NCBI GenBank assembly: GCA_022072145.1
Contig: JAJVIG010000006.1
Coordinates: 131,621-195,620 of the forward strand
Source: Pseudomonadales bacterium
GTDB taxonomy: Bacteria > Pseudomonadota > Gammaproteobacteria > Pseudomonadales > UBA5518
Length of the DNA: 64,000 nucleotides
Reading direction: 5' to 3'
This document shows, piece by piece, positions 17,372-25,607 of the stretch (position 1 is the first letter of the stretch; the number at the start of each line of letters is the position of its first letter). The translations under genes and the position numbers were made by a program. Below the pieces are notes generated by a model. That model worked only from the letters and a program-made list of their open reading frames with translations, made no database searches and had not been told where the DNA came from.

Positions 17372-17896
17372 TTACTGCTTGCGGCGCGCCACGCCGAGGC
17401 CCAGCAGGCCTAGACCCAGCAGTCCGAGCGTACCCGGAACCGGGACTTCGTGGCCACCCGTGTTGTAGAACGACACGTGCGACCAGTCGCCCTCCCACGC
17501 ACCACTCGTCAACGCCACCGTGCACTCGAGCGTCATGTTTTCCACGTCACACCCGGTGATCGAGTCGTCCTGAGTCCAGAACACCGTGTACTCGCGGCCC
17601 TGCTTGACGGCCCAGAAGTGCACTTCCGGGCCGCTGTTCCACTCCCACGACACGCCGTCTTCACCGTTGTCGGTCACGGTGATCCCGCTGGCGGTGAGAT
17701 CGTCCCAATCGCTGAGGTCGTTGTCCCACTTGCCGATCGCCGGCGAACCGCCGATCTCGCAACCCGGCTTTCCGGCACAATCGTTGCCCTCAAAGGTCTC
17801 CGAATAGTCAACCAGCGCCGCATTCGCCGACACGCTCAACGCCATCGCCACGGCTCCGGCCGAAGCCAGGCCGGCCATCTTCCTTACCATACCCAT
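17372..17896 (-). CDS. PEP-CTERM-type exported protein (PVP variant)
   Basis: 174 residues. Signal peptide through ALSVSANA (about residue 27), an acidic, Trp-rich secreted domain with four cysteines (near residues 39, 44, 120 and 129), and a sorting tail HEVPVPGTLGLLGLGLLG ending in ARRKQ. PVP replaces the usual PEP. Expected to be processed by exosortase A and shown at the surface. Strong AAGGAGGA five bases before ATG 17896. It has its own terminator. The central domain is not recognised. Confidence 0.87.
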   Translation of the reverse strand: MGMVRKMAGLASAGAVAMALSVSANAALVDYSETFEGNDCAGKPGCEIGGSPAIGKWDNDLSDWDDLTASGITVTDNGEDGVSWEWNSGPEVHFWAVKQGREYTVFWTQDDSITGCDVENMTLECTVALTSGAWEGDWSHVSFYNTGGHEVPVPGTLGLLGLGLLGLGVARRKQ

Positions 17897-18053
17897 ATCG
17901 TCCTCCTTGCAACTCCATGCAATACAACAGTACCGGGCTTTTCCAGGCACATATCATGCCCCTGTGCGCAACGAACTGATTCCGGGAGGGTTATTCGAAA
18001 TCATCCCGGGCGGATGACGGCAATCTGTCAAATTTTCCGACAGATTTCCGGGT

Positions 18054-18992
18054 TCACGCCGAATTTCGGACGAGTTCGACGGCAGCGATCTGCAGCACCA
18101 CCGGCCTCGCTGGACGCACGATGAAGCAGCCGAATTCGGCGATGCGGGACATATCCATGGTCCTGCCAGCGGGAGCCGCCTCGACCTCGGCCAGCGCGAT
18201 CTCGACCAGGTTCCAGCCGGGCACCAGCACCAAGGACCGATTGAAGCGGTCGGCGTGGCGCTGGTCGTGCCAGACATCGTGAATCCGGCACGCAAGTTTC
18301 TGATTTTCTTCTGTGAAAACACGCAACCGCAGCGCATGGTAACCGCGCCAATCCCGCGGGAAATACTGCATCCGGAAGCCGCTGTACACCGCCGGGGCCA
18401 GGCTCACCCGCAGGGCCCCGCCGCCCTCCCCATCCGGAGGGGGGACCAGCGTCATGCGCCCATCGGCCCGCCAGCGCTGCACTTCGAGATCTGTATGGAA
18501 TCCCGACAGCAATGGAAAACTCCGCCGCGCCTGGTGCTCGTCGACCAGCGCCACGGCGAGCGGACGCACATCTACCGCCGCCAGAAGCAGCAACGACCCC
18601 CAACCCACCGCAGCACGCAGGGTTTGCCGGGTGCGGGAGCCGCCCCGCCCCGCCCACACCGCCCCCGCCCACGCGCCGATCACGTCGAGGCGCAGGTCCG
18701 ACAGGCTGCGTTCGCGTCCCCACAGCCCCTGCGCCAGTTCGATCGCACCGCCCAGGACCAGGGCCAGCGCGGTCGCCAGCGCGAACAGGCGCAGGAACGG
18801 GATCCCGCGCAGGCGCGGTATCGCGGTCACCGCCGCGACCATGCCGAAAAACAGCAGCGGGTGCCCGAGCTGCCAGGCCAGCCGGAACGAGCGCGGCGAG
18901 TGGAAATCCGGGCCCCCAAGAAACAGCAGCGGCGCCAGGATCGCGACCAGCAGCCACCACGGCGCCGCGCGGCGCAGCCCCTCAGTGGGCAT
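18054..18992 (-). CDS. VanZ-family membrane protein with C-terminal beta-sandwich-like domain
   Basis: 312 residues. Residues ~10-125 hold four to five hydrophobic segments with the VanZ-like pattern (GHPLLFFGMVAAV; GGAIELAQGLWGRERSLSDL; DVIGAWAGAVWAG). The C-terminal ~160 residues are soluble and resemble a carbohydrate-binding or complex-I-intermediate-associated-type fold (YFPRDWRGYHALRLRVF; RIHDVWHDQRH; GWNLVEIALAEV). VanZ fusions of this kind often occur near XrtA/EPS genes. The ATG overlaps the end of the metallo-hydrolase gene by 11 bases, so the two are coupled. Function unknown. Confidence 0.8.
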   Translation of the reverse strand: MPTEGLRRAAPWWLLVAILAPLLFLGGPDFHSPRSFRLAWQLGHPLLFFGMVAAVTAIPRLRGIPFLRLFALATALALVLGGAIELAQGLWGRERSLSDLRLDVIGAWAGAVWAGRGGSRTRQTLRAAVGWGSLLLLAAVDVRPLAVALVDEHQARRSFPLLSGFHTDLEVQRWRADGRMTLVPPPDGEGGGALRVSLAPAVYSGFRMQYFPRDWRGYHALRLRVFTEENQKLACRIHDVWHDQRHADRFNRSLVLVPGWNLVEIALAEVEAAPAGRTMDMSRIAEFGCFIVRPARPVVLQIAAVELVRNSA

Positions 18993-20430
18993 CTTCGGGG
19001 CTGCCGGGCACCACGATCCGCGCCGCCGGCAACCGCGCCGCCAGCGTCGCGGCGAAGGCGCGTTTGGCGTCCGGGTCGCCGTGCACGATGCGCACCGTAT
19101 CCGGGGCTCGACGCATCGCCCCCACGAAGCGCAGCAGGTCCGCGCGGTCCGCGTGCGCCGAATAGCCGCCGATGGTGTGCACCGCAGCGCGGATGGCGAC
19201 GCGCTCGCCGTCGAGTTCGACGTAGCCGCCGCGCGGACCGTACTGCTGGATCGCTCGCCCGGGCGTGCCCTCGGCCTGGTAACCGACGAACAGGACGTCG
19301 GTCGCGGGATCGTCGAGCAGCGCCTTCAGGTAGTTCACGATGCGCCCGCCCGCGCACATCCCGCTGGCGGCGATCACGATCGCCGGGTAGCGCGTGTCCT
19401 GCAGGTGGCGCACCACGCGCAGGTGGTCCTCGTGGCCGTTGACGGTGCGCACCTGCGCGAAAGCCAGCGGATCGCGTCCTTCCTCGAGCCGCTCGCGGGC
19501 TTCCTCGTCCCAGAACGGCTTCAACTGCCGGTAGACGCGCGTGAAGCGCGCCGCGAGCGGCGAGTCGACCACCACCTCCAGCTCGTTCCACGGCAGGTCG
19601 TGCGCGACCTCGTCGTCGTGACGGCGATGGATGATCTCCTCGATCTCGTACAGCAGTTCCTGCGTGCGCCCGATGCTGAACGCCGGGATCAGCACGGTGC
19701 CACGATCGCGCAGCGCGTGCCCGATCACGGCCTCGAGCCGCTCGACGCGCGCGGCGCGGTCCTCGTGCACGCGATCCCCGTAGGTGGCCTCGATCACCAG
19801 TTCGTGGCAGCCGGTCGGTGCCTCGGGCTCGGGCAGCAGCGGCGTGTGCGCGGCGCCGAGGTCGCCGGAGAACAGCACCCGGCGGCGCCGGCCGTCCGCC
19901 GCGCTTACCCGGCATTCGACGTAGACCGAGCCGAGGATGTGCCCGGCGCGGCGCAGCCGGATCTCCAGACCGGTGGCCGCGCCGGTATCGACGCGGTGCC
20001 AGCGATTGCAGGGCAGCGGACGCAGTTGCGATTGCAGACGCTCGACCATGCGCCTGATCAGCGTGCGGTCACGCGTGACGCCCACCCTCAGCGCGTCCTC
20101 GATCACCAGTGGCAACAGGATCGCCGAGGGCGCGGAGCAGTAGACGGGGCCGTCGAAACCGGCGGCAAGCAGGTGCGGCAGCCGGCCCACGTGGTCCAGG
20201 TGCACGTGGGTCAGCACCAGCGCGCGCACGTGGTCGATGGGGAACTCGATCGCGAGGCGGTCGGATCCGGCGCCTTCGCCGGAGGTTTCGGCACCCTGGA
20301 ACACGCCGCAGTCGATCAGGATCGCCGGGGCGTCGGGCTGCTCGGGCGCGCCGAGGCGCAGTTCGTGGCAGGAGCCGGTGACGCCGCGCACCGCGCCGTG
20401 ATGCATGATCGTGTACGGCGGGGCGTCCAT
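18982..20430 (-). CDS. MBL-fold beta-CASP RNase-like protein
   Basis: 482 residues. Metallo-beta-lactamase motif THVHLDHVGRLPHLL near residue 75, metal aspartate in LFSGDLG, then the beta-CASP insert and the RNA-specificity-type C-terminus with SGMCAGGRIVNYLK, YSAHADRADLL and VHGDPDAKRAFAATL. This is the YsiA/KH-less CPSF-like subgroup, predicted to be a zinc-dependent ribonuclease. It lies 13 bases from moeA upstream and overlaps the VanZ gene downstream. The RNA substrate is unknown. Confidence 0.9.
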   Translation of the reverse strand: MDAPPYTIMHHGAVRGVTGSCHELRLGAPEQPDAPAILIDCGVFQGAETSGEGAGSDRLAIEFPIDHVRALVLTHVHLDHVGRLPHLLAAGFDGPVYCSAPSAILLPLVIEDALRVGVTRDRTLIRRMVERLQSQLRPLPCNRWHRVDTGAATGLEIRLRRAGHILGSVYVECRVSAADGRRRRVLFSGDLGAAHTPLLPEPEAPTGCHELVIEATYGDRVHEDRAARVERLEAVIGHALRDRGTVLIPAFSIGRTQELLYEIEEIIHRRHDDEVAHDLPWNELEVVVDSPLAARFTRVYRQLKPFWDEEARERLEEGRDPLAFAQVRTVNGHEDHLRVVRHLQDTRYPAIVIAASGMCAGGRIVNYLKALLDDPATDVLFVGYQAEGTPGRAIQQYGPRGGYVELDGERVAIRAAVHTIGGYSAHADRADLLRFVGAMRRAPDTVRIVHGDPDAKRAFAATLAARLPAARIVVPGSPEDAH

Positions 20431-20443
20431 GTCCGCGTGCGTC

Positions 20444-21658
20444 TCACAACAGCAGCACGCGCACCGGATCGCCGCGCGCGATGGTGCTGCCCGGCGGCAC
20501 CACCGCCAGGCAATCGGCCCACGCCACCGAGGACAGCACGCCGGAGCTCTGGTTCGGGTACAGCTCGACGCGCGCCGTGTCGCCGCTGCCCGCGATGCGC
20601 GCGCGCAGGTACTGCTGGCGGCGGTCGGGCCCGGGACGTTCGAAGTCCGCCGGCACCCGCACCTCGCGCAGCACCACGCTGCCGCTCAGCCCCTGCATGC
20701 GCTGCAGGAACGGCCGTGCGATCACCTGGAAGGTCACGAACACCGAGGATGGATTGCCGGGCAGCCCGAAGAAGGGCTTGCCGAGCAGGCGCCCGTAGGC
20801 GAGCGGCTTGCCCGGCATGATCGCGAGCTTCCACAGGCGCAGCGTGCCGAGTTCCTCGACCGCGTTCTTCACGTGGTCCTCGTCGCCCACCGACACGCCG
20901 CCGGTGGTGAGCACCACGTCGGCGCGCGCCGCCGCCTCGCGCAGGCAGGTGCGCGTGGCCTCGGCCGTGTCGGGCACCACGCCGCAGTCGATGAGTTCGC
21001 AGCCCAGCTCCTCGAGCATGCCGCCCAGCAGGTGGCGGTTCGAGTTGTAGATCTTGCCGGGGCCCGCGACCTCGCCGGGCTCGACGAGTTCGTCGCCGGT
21101 GGACAGCACCGCGACGCGCAGCCGCGCGTGGACGGTGGCGCTGCCGATGCCGACCGAGGCGAGCAGCCCGACGTGCGCCGGACCCAGCCGCGTGCCGCGT
21201 TCCACCACCACCTGGCCGGCGGCGATGTCCTGCCCGCGCGGGCGGATGTTGTCGCCAGAGCCGGGCGCCTTCAGCACCGTGACGCGACCGTCGGCGGCCT
21301 CGCAGTTCTCCTGCATCACCACGCAGTCGGCGCCGGGCGGCACCTCGGCGCCGGTGAAGATGCGCGCCGCGCTACCGGGTGCGAGCAGGCTGCCCACCGC
21401 GCCGGCCGGAATGCGCTGCGCGACCGGGAACTCGCGCTGCCCCGCGGCGAGGTCGGCGTGACGCAGCGCGTAGCCGTCCATCGAGCTGTTGTCGGCCGGC
21501 GGCACGTCGATGCCCGCGCGGGCGTCCTCGGCGAGCACGCGCGTGCGCAGCGCGGCGAGCGGCAGCGTCTCGACGGCGGTGAGCGGTTCGACGTCGGCGA
21601 GCACGCGCGCGAGCGCCTCGTCGACCGGCAGCAGGTCCTGCGTCTTGGCGCCCGCCAT
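20444..21658 (-). CDS. moeA: Molybdopterin molybdotransferase MoeA
   Basis: 404 residues. Motifs include VPPADNSSMDGYALR near the N-terminus, PRGQDIAAG, TTGGVSVGDEDHVK (molybdopterin-binding MoaB/Mog domain) and FGLPGNPSSVFVTF. It inserts molybdate into adenylylated molybdopterin to form Moco. It sits 10 bases after moaB in the same direction. No molybdoenzyme gene is visible nearby. Confidence 0.96.
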   Translation of the reverse strand: MAGAKTQDLLPVDEALARVLADVEPLTAVETLPLAALRTRVLAEDARAGIDVPPADNSSMDGYALRHADLAAGQREFPVAQRIPAGAVGSLLAPGSAARIFTGAEVPPGADCVVMQENCEAADGRVTVLKAPGSGDNIRPRGQDIAAGQVVVERGTRLGPAHVGLLASVGIGSATVHARLRVAVLSTGDELVEPGEVAGPGKIYNSNRHLLGGMLEELGCELIDCGVVPDTAEATRTCLREAAARADVVLTTGGVSVGDEDHVKNAVEELGTLRLWKLAIMPGKPLAYGRLLGKPFFGLPGNPSSVFVTFQVIARPFLQRMQGLSGSVVLREVRVPADFERPGPDRRQQYLRARIAGSGDTARVELYPNQSSGVLSSVAWADCLAVVPPGSTIARGDPVRVLLL

Positions 21659-21668
21659 CGCGCGCGGC

Positions 21669-22190
21669 TCAGTGCGCGTAACGGCCGAGCAGCACCGGCA
21701 CGAAATTGCAGGGGCTGAACGTGCTGTCGAGCTGTTCGCGGATGATGTGCTGCCACGCCGTGCGGCAGGCGCCGGTGGAGCCCGGCATGCAGAAGATCAC
21801 GGTGCCGTTGGCGAAACCGCCGAAGGCACGCGACTGCAGCGTGGAGCTGCCGATCTCGGCGAAGGAGACCGCGCGGAAGGTTTCGCCGAAACCCTCGACC
21901 TGCTTGTCGAACAGCGGCGTCAGCGCCTCGGGCGTGGTGTCGCGACCGCTGAAGCCGGTGCCGCCGGTGACCAGCACGGCGTGGATGGCCGGATCCGCGA
22001 TCCAGCGCGAAACGATGGCGCGCAGCTGGTACACGTCGTCCTTCGCGATCGCCTTCTCGGCGAGCGTGTGGCCTTCGGCGACCAGGCTCTCGGCGAGGTA
22101 GTTGCCGGAGGTGTCGTTGTCCTCGGTGCGGGTGTCGGAGACCGTGAGCACGGCGATGTTGAGGTATTTGCGCTCGGGAATGGCAGGCAT
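21669..22190 (-). CDS. moaB: Molybdenum cofactor biosynthesis protein B
   Basis: 173 residues from ATG 22190, which has GGAAG nine bases upstream; an upstream start at 22241 would add an atypical leader. MoaB/Mog fold with NIAVLTVSDTRTEDNDTSG at the N-terminus and LVTGGTGFSGRDTTPEAL in the middle. Family role: molybdopterin adenylylation or a closely related step before MoeA. Forms a unit with moeA. Confidence 0.95.
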   Translation of the reverse strand: MPAIPERKYLNIAVLTVSDTRTEDNDTSGNYLAESLVAEGHTLAEKAIAKDDVYQLRAIVSRWIADPAIHAVLVTGGTGFSGRDTTPEALTPLFDKQVEGFGETFRAVSFAEIGSSTLQSRAFGGFANGTVIFCMPGSTGACRTAWQHIIREQLDSTFSPCNFVPVLLGRYAH

Positions 22191-22260
22191 GCGATTCGCT
22201 TCCGTCGGTGGGTGGCACATGGTCGCGCGACACGGTCGCACGGGTCAACAACGCGCGGGC

Positions 22261-23109
22261 TCAGTGTCGGCAGTATTCGGCAACCACGGCCGGCAACGCG
22301 GCGCGCCACGGCCGCTGCTTGATGCCGAAGGTGTGCAGCAACTGCTGGCAGTTGAGGATCACGTGACGCCCGCTGCCGGCGGCGTTGCGCAGTTGCACGC
22401 CGCCGCCGCGGATGCGTCCGTACTGCGAGGCGAGCGCGAGCACCGCCTCGGCGAAGTGATACAGCGTGGTCGCGTCGGAGCTGCAGTAGTGGTAGATGCC
22501 CCACGGCGTCGCGCCGCAATCGATCTGCAGGATCATCGCGACGACCACGCGCGCGATGTCGCTGGCGGGCGTGGGGCACAGTTTGTCGTCGGTGCACTCG
22601 AGCACCTGTCCCTGCTCGAGCTGCGCCATGACGCGCGTGAACAGGTTGTCGCCCCCGGGTGCCATCAGCGGGCCCGAGCGCAGCACGATGTGCTTCGGCG
22701 CGCGCTTCCTGACGTAGCTCTCGGCCTTGAGCACGCGCGCGGCGCGCGCCGCGGTGCTGTCCGGGCGGTCCTTCTCGCGGTAGGCGCCGCTCCTGCGGCC
22801 CCCAAAGATGCCGTCGTCGGACAGGTGGATGAGCACGGCGTCGTGGCCACGACACGCCTTCGCGAGGTTCTTGGTGACCAGCAGGCTGCGCTTGTACGCG
22901 AGTGGATCGTCTCCGCCGAACAGCTCCTGCGAGAGCACGTTGACCACCTGGGTGGCACCGTGGAAGGTGAACGCGTGCAGCAGCAGCTTCACGCTCTCGA
23001 GCACCGGGTCGTAACTGGAGATGGAGACGAACGGGATGTCGCGCCCCTGGAAGCTGGCCGCGACCTCGCGGCCGAGGCGAGAGTCGGCGCCGATGAGGAC
23101 GGCTTTCAT
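22261..23109 (-). CDS. RmlD-like sugar-nucleotide-binding (SDR) protein
   Basis: 282 residues. Extended short-chain dehydrogenase fold of the RmlD (dTDP-4-dehydrorhamnose reductase)/MAT2-beta type: N-terminal VLIGADSRLGREVA nucleotide motif, VLIHLSDDGIFGG (equivalent of the STDYVF region) and a conserved C-terminal YHYCSS. The catalytic YxxxK seems to have lost its tyrosine: around residue 127 the pattern is AARVLKAE. It may therefore bind rather than reduce its ligand. It lies between moaB and ssb with no other rhamnose genes, so a dTDP-rhamnose role is not supported. Confidence 0.7.
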   Translation of the reverse strand: MKAVLIGADSRLGREVAASFQGRDIPFVSISSYDPVLESVKLLLHAFTFHGATQVVNVLSQELFGGDDPLAYKRSLLVTKNLAKACRGHDAVLIHLSDDGIFGGRRSGAYREKDRPDSTAARAARVLKAESYVRKRAPKHIVLRSGPLMAPGGDNLFTRVMAQLEQGQVLECTDDKLCPTPASDIARVVVAMILQIDCGATPWGIYHYCSSDATTLYHFAEAVLALASQYGRIRGGGVQLRNAAGSGRHVILNCQQLLHTFGIKQRPWRAALPAVVAEYCRH

Positions 23110-23160
23110 GCCGCCATCACCCGCACGGCGCCGGAAACTGTCCGGAAATATCGACGATCG

Positions 23161-23649
23161 CTAGAAGGGAATGTCGTCATCCCAGTCGCTGCTGACGGGG
23201 GCCGGCTGCGCGGGTGCCGCCACCGGCCGTGACGACTGGCGCGGCTCGGCCCCGTAGCCACCCCCGCCTTGCTGCTCGTCGCCGTAGCCACCACCACCGC
23301 CGCCACCGGCGCCGCGGCTGTCGAGCATCTGCATCTCGCTGGCGACGATTTCGGTGGTGTACTGGTCGCGGCCTTCCTTGTCCTGCCACTTGCGGGTGCG
23401 GATCGCGCCTTCGACGTATACCTTGCTGCCCTTGCGCAGGTACTCGGCCGCGATCTCCGCCAGCCGGCCGAAGAACACCACGCGGTGCCACTCGGTACGC
23501 TCCTGCATCTGGCCGGTGTTCTTGTCCTTCCACGACTCGGAGGTCGCGAGCCGCACGTTCGTCACCTGGCCACCCGCGGCGGTGGCGCGCGGCTCGGGAT
23601 CGGCGCCGCAGTTACCGATCAGGATCACCTTGTTGACGCCCCTGGCCAT
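23161..23649 (-). CDS. ssb: Single-stranded DNA-binding protein
   Basis: 162 residues. OB fold from [15 protein letters not shown] to about residue 110 (including [22 protein letters not shown]), a Gly-rich linker ([17 protein letters not shown]), and the acidic tip DWDDDIPF that docks DNA-repair and replication partners. Start ATG 23649 follows AGGAGGAG. Upstream lies the MFS gene and beyond it, divergent, uvrA: the same neighbourhood as in Pseudomonas. Confidence 0.97.
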   Translation of the reverse strand: MARGVNKVILIGNCGADPEPRATAAGGQVTNVRLATSESWKDKNTGQMQERTEWHRVVFFGRLAEIAAEYLRKGSKVYVEGAIRTRKWQDKEGRDQYTTEIVASEMQMLDSRGAGGGGGGGYGDEQQGGGGYGAEPRQSSRPVAAPAQPAPVSSDWDDDIPF

Positions 23650-23691
23650 GTTCTCCTCCTCGATTCGCGCGTGTTCGACTGCGGGCGCGCG

Positions 23692-23721
23692 ACTACAACA
23701 CGCGCCCGCGCCGGGTGTCAA
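23692..23721 (-). promoter_or_regulatory. Candidate sigma-70 promoter of ssb
   Basis: Minus strand: TTGACA (23721-23716), 18-base spacer, TGTAGT (23697-23692). The -35 starts right after the stop of the MFS gene, and the predicted transcript starts about 35 bases before the ssb ATG. I see no clear LexA box here. Confidence 0.55.
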
Positions 23722-25089
23722 TCAGACCGGTCGCACGGGCAGCCCGTGCAGGCGATCGTCGTCGAAATGGTCGTCGACCTGGATGTAGGCGATGCTCTCG
23801 CCGGCCACCACCAGCACCTCGCGCACGCCGGGCAGGCCGTCGAGCTGGGCCGCCACCTCCGCGAGCGGCGTATCGCCGTCGACGCTGAGCGTGATCGAAC
23901 GCAGGTATTCCGGCCCGCGCATTCCCAGCGACCACAGGACCCAGGCCGCCGCGAGCGCCGCGCACAGGGCGAGCACGCCCGGCACGCCCGCGTGCTGCAG
24001 CGTCCAGCCGCCCACGCTGCCGCCGCAAAAGGCGCCGAAGAACTGGAAGCTCGAATAGATGCCGGAGGCGGTGCCGCGATTCTCGCGCCGCGTGGAGCGG
24101 CTGAGCAGCGAGGGCAGCGTCGCCTCGAGGAAGTTGAACGCGAGGAAGAACAGCCACAAGGCGGCGAAGATCGCGTACCGTCCGTCACCGGCGCCGGCCA
24201 ACGCCGCCAGTGACAGCGCGATCAGCGCCACCGCGCCGATGAAGAAGCCCTTCACGCGCCGGCGACGCTCGGCGATGACCATCAGCGGGGCCATCAACAG
24301 GAACGAGGTGCCGAGCAGCAGGCCGTAGATCCGTCCGTGCGTCTCGCGCGCGATGCCGAGCGTGTCGGCGAGCACGGCGGGGACCGCCAGGAAGATCGCC
24401 GTCATGATGAAATGCAGCACGAAGGCGCCGGCGTCGAGACGTTGCAGCTGACGGTCGGCCAGCGCGCCGCGCAGCAGTTCACCGAGCGGTCTGGAGCGCA
24501 CCACCGCGTGCGGCGCCGCGACCGGCGTCGGCACCACGTAGACCGTCAGCAGCAGTCCGACCCCGGCCAGCAACGCGATCACCAGGAACAGGCCCTGCAA
24601 CCCCGCCCAGCCCGCGATCGGCGGCCCGATGATCAGCGACAGCGCGAACGACAGGCCGATGCTGGCGCCGATCGCGGCCATCGCCTTGCTGCGGTTGTGC
24701 TCGCGCGTCACGTCGGCGAGCAGCGCCATCAGCGTGCTCGCGATCGCACCGGCGCCCTGCAGCGCCCGGCCCGCGATGATGCCGTGGATGGTGTCGGCGA
24801 AGGCGGCGACCAGGCTGCCGACCAGGAACACCACCAGCCCGCCGAGGATCACGGGCTTGCGCCCCACGCGGTCGGACAGGATACCCAGCGGCAGTTGCAG
24901 GCAGGCCTGGCTCAGACCGTAGATGCCGAGTGCCAGCCCGACCAGCACCGGCGTGGTGCCGGGCAGGTCGCGCGCGTACAGCGCGAGCACCGGCAGCAGC
25001 ATGAACAGCCCGAGCATGCGCGCCATGTACAGGCTGGCGAGCGAGACGACCGCGCGGGTTTCGGTGGCTGAGAATCCGGTTCGGGACAA
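23722..25089 (-). CDS. MFS transporter with C-terminal YajR-like domain
   Basis: 455 residues, twelve hydrophobic segments. Motif A (GILSDRVGRKPVI) follows TM2; the N-terminal half resembles drug/proton antiporters (LYMARMLGLFMLLPVLALYA; GRALQGAGAIASTLMAL). After TM12 a soluble tail of about 65 residues (EYLRSITLSVDGD to VRPV) has a ferredoxin-like beta-alpha-beta pattern like the YAM domain of E. coli YajR. Substrate unknown. Neighbouring ssb and uvrA match the Pseudomonas order. Confidence 0.88.
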   Translation of the reverse strand: MSRTGFSATETRAVVSLASLYMARMLGLFMLLPVLALYARDLPGTTPVLVGLALGIYGLSQACLQLPLGILSDRVGRKPVILGGLVVFLVGSLVAAFADTIHGIIAGRALQGAGAIASTLMALLADVTREHNRSKAMAAIGASIGLSFALSLIIGPPIAGWAGLQGLFLVIALLAGVGLLLTVYVVPTPVAAPHAVVRSRPLGELLRGALADRQLQRLDAGAFVLHFIMTAIFLAVPAVLADTLGIARETHGRIYGLLLGTSFLLMAPLMVIAERRRRVKGFFIGAVALIALSLAALAGAGDGRYAIFAALWLFFLAFNFLEATLPSLLSRSTRRENRGTASGIYSSFQFFGAFCGGSVGGWTLQHAGVPGVLALCAALAAAWVLWSLGMRGPEYLRSITLSVDGDTPLAEVAAQLDGLPGVREVLVVAGESIAYIQVDDHFDDDRLHGLPVRPV

Positions 25090-25257
25090 CGGTGCAGGGT
25101 CCGGCGGGTGGCACGATGCGAAGCGCGCATGCTAGCAACATCGCGCGCGCGGTGTCATGGGAGGAAATACCGCGCGCCGCGTTGGGAAAACTCGCATGGC
25201 GGGTGCGGCGGCTGTCGCGCGATAGTCGTAGCGCGCCACGGCAGCAGGGACGCAGTC

Positions 25258-25509
25258 ATGGACGGCTGGTTCGTGTTCATCGTCGCGGGGCCGGAGCCAC
25301 GCGCGTTGCGCACCGGCCTGACGCGGGACCCGGCATTGCGAGCGCGCCGCTCGCCGGCAGCGGAGCGTCTGCTCTATTTCGAACTGTGCGCGGATGCCGA
25401 CGCGGCCTGCCGCCGCCAACGGCAGCTCCGCCACTGGAGTCATGCCCGCCGCGCCCGGCTGGTCAGCACCATGAACCCCCTGTGGCGCGACCTCCGAACG
25501 CTCTGGTAG
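25258..25509 (+). CDS. Degenerate GIY-YIG nuclease-like small protein
   Basis: 83 residues. The C-terminal half fits small GIY-YIG family proteins: CRRQRQLRHWSHARRARLV (compare REKQIKKW) and the ending MNPLWRDLRTLW. The N-terminal strand WFVFIVAGP fits the position of the GIY segment, but the GIY and YIG residues are replaced (FIV and LRTGLT), and the glutamate-bearing region is weak. Probably no longer a nuclease. AGGGA lies eight bases before the ATG. The TAG stop is the head of a palindromic repeat. Convergent with the phosphomannomutase gene. Confidence 0.65.
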   Translation: MDGWFVFIVAGPEPRALRTGLTRDPALRARRSPAAERLLYFELCADADAACRRQRQLRHWSHARRARLVSTMNPLWRDLRTLW

Positions 25510-25607
25510 CTTCGGCCTGTGCCCGAACGGTGCCCGTAGGTTCGGCCTGTGGCCGAACAATGTACCGCACGACGCGCCAAAAAATGTCCGGGCGCAGCCC
25601 GGACCTA
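25507..25607. repeat. Three TAG-headed palindromic repeats spanning a convergent gap from stop to stop
   Basis: Plus-strand copies at 25507-25528 and 25537-25558 (TTCGG subtype) and a minus-strand copy at 25586-25607 (TCCGG subtype). The first TAG is the stop of the GIY-YIG-like gene; the last (25607-25605) is the stop of the phosphomannomutase gene. About 27 non-repeat bases separate the second and third copies. Confidence 0.92.

Noticed and set aside
17918..17935. Sigma-54-like sequence ahead of the second PEP-CTERM gene
   Set aside because: On the minus strand CGGTAC and TTGCA are present, but GG and GC are 12 rather than 10 bases apart, which sigma-54 does not tolerate.
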